NCBI RefSeq assembly: GCF_001672975.1
Contig: NZ_LZKU01000135.1
Span: forward strand, 17,431-81,430
Source: Mycobacterium sp. 1465703.0
GTDB lineage: Bacteria > Actinomycetota > Actinomycetes > Mycobacteriales > Mycobacteriaceae
Length of the DNA: 64,000 nucleotides
Reading direction: 5' to 3'
Positions 63,872 to 64,000 of the stretch are shown one piece after another; positions within the stretch are counted from its first letter, which is position 1, and every line of letters begins with the position of its first letter. Made by a program: the position numbers and the translations under genes. The notes below the pieces were generated by a model. The model was not told the origin of the DNA. It saw nothing but the letters and a program-made list of their open reading frames with translations, and made no database searches.

Positions 63872-64000
63872 TTGATCGCACCGGCATGATCGGCCGGGCC
63901 CGTGACGAGCGGATACCCGAGACCCGCGTTGACCGTGTAGTCCACTCCGGTGGAGCCGTCACCGCGCCCGAGTAACTGAACGTGAATGACGTCGGGACGG
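63754..64000. repeat. 77-bp perfect inverted repeat with 93-bp spacer
   Basis: 63754-63830 and 63924-64000 are exact reverse complements over 77 bp, with spacer 63831-63923. The second arm touches the window edge and may continue. Both arms carry the same piece of the CoA-transferase gene. Confidence 0.95.
63814..63999 (-). pseudogene. inverted internal fragment of the CoA-transferase gene
   Basis: Read on the minus strand from 63999, the frame gives RPDVIHVQLLGRGDGSTGVD, then YTVNAGLGYPLVTGPADHAG, then AINHVLPAWDVCCGLYAALT and a stop. The first half duplicates residues of the plus-strand copy. The second half is what should follow DYTVNA in a CaiB-family protein. No start codon of its own is present. 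Confidence 0.8.

Overview
The window is chromosomal DNA of a slow-growing Mycobacterium. Four things show this. The ATP synthase genes have the mycobacterial b-delta fusion, a lysine-rich alpha extension and a gamma loop. A single rrn operon lies directly downstream of murA. Its 16S RNA has the long slow-grower helix 18. Gene order follows the M. tuberculosis Rv1307-Rv1350 segment closely. The species cannot be fixed from memory alone.

Layout. 1-6535: end of the ATP synthase operon (atpFH-atpA-atpG-atpD-atpC), a DUF2550 membrane protein and a convergent cob(I)alamin adenosyltransferase. 6606-13374: murA, two rrn promoters, leader, 16S, 23S, 5S and a strong terminator. 13398-15379: the alkA-ogt alkylation-repair pair. 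15595-20445: an accessory block with a membrane diguanylate cyclase, a LysR/MFS divergent pair, and an OFA-type transporter with a 47-residue partner. 20637-26146: class III adenylate cyclase, NucS mismatch endonuclease, a small zinc-type protein, methylmalonyl-CoA epimerase, thiolase FadA4 and a redox-dead thioredoxin/TPR protein. 26155-33339: the glgB/glgE pair divergent from glgP (alpha-glucan metabolism).

33620-41378 is the most unusual block. A short patatin-like remnant is followed by three tandem DegV (fatty-acid-binding) paralogues. Next comes a 1480-residue protein with zinc ribbons, a kinase domain whose catalytic lysine appears moved to the glycine loop, an AAA-type ATPase, a helical-repeat region and a class III cyclase domain. 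41382-52145 returns to the conserved backbone: dinG, pncB1, clpS, DUF2017, an N-terminal-nucleophile peptidase, rhomboid, murI, an Rv1339-type cAMP phosphodiesterase, rphA, a Ddn-like oxidoreductase, rdgB, DUF3817 and lprD. The mec-cysO-cysM genes expected in this stretch are missing.

52226-57639: tRNA-Leu, a small helical protein, a DCC-family protein and the IdeR-boxed irtAB siderophore importer, without the mbtLMNK genes that precede irtA in M. tuberculosis. 57727-64000: a lipid/redox set (phosphotransferase, PPOX-fold protein, mycofactocin-type SDR, acyl-CoA dehydrogenase, fabG2, a thiolase, and a CoA-transferase start). The CoA-transferase is broken by a perfect 77-bp inverted repeat that runs off the window edge. 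This is either a real inversion or an assembly/amplification fold-back.

Two themes run through the window. One is cyclic nucleotides: two class III cyclase domains, a GGDEF protein and a cAMP phosphodiesterase. The other is leaderless transcription: eight genes carry a TANNNT -10 element 6-7 nt before the start codon.
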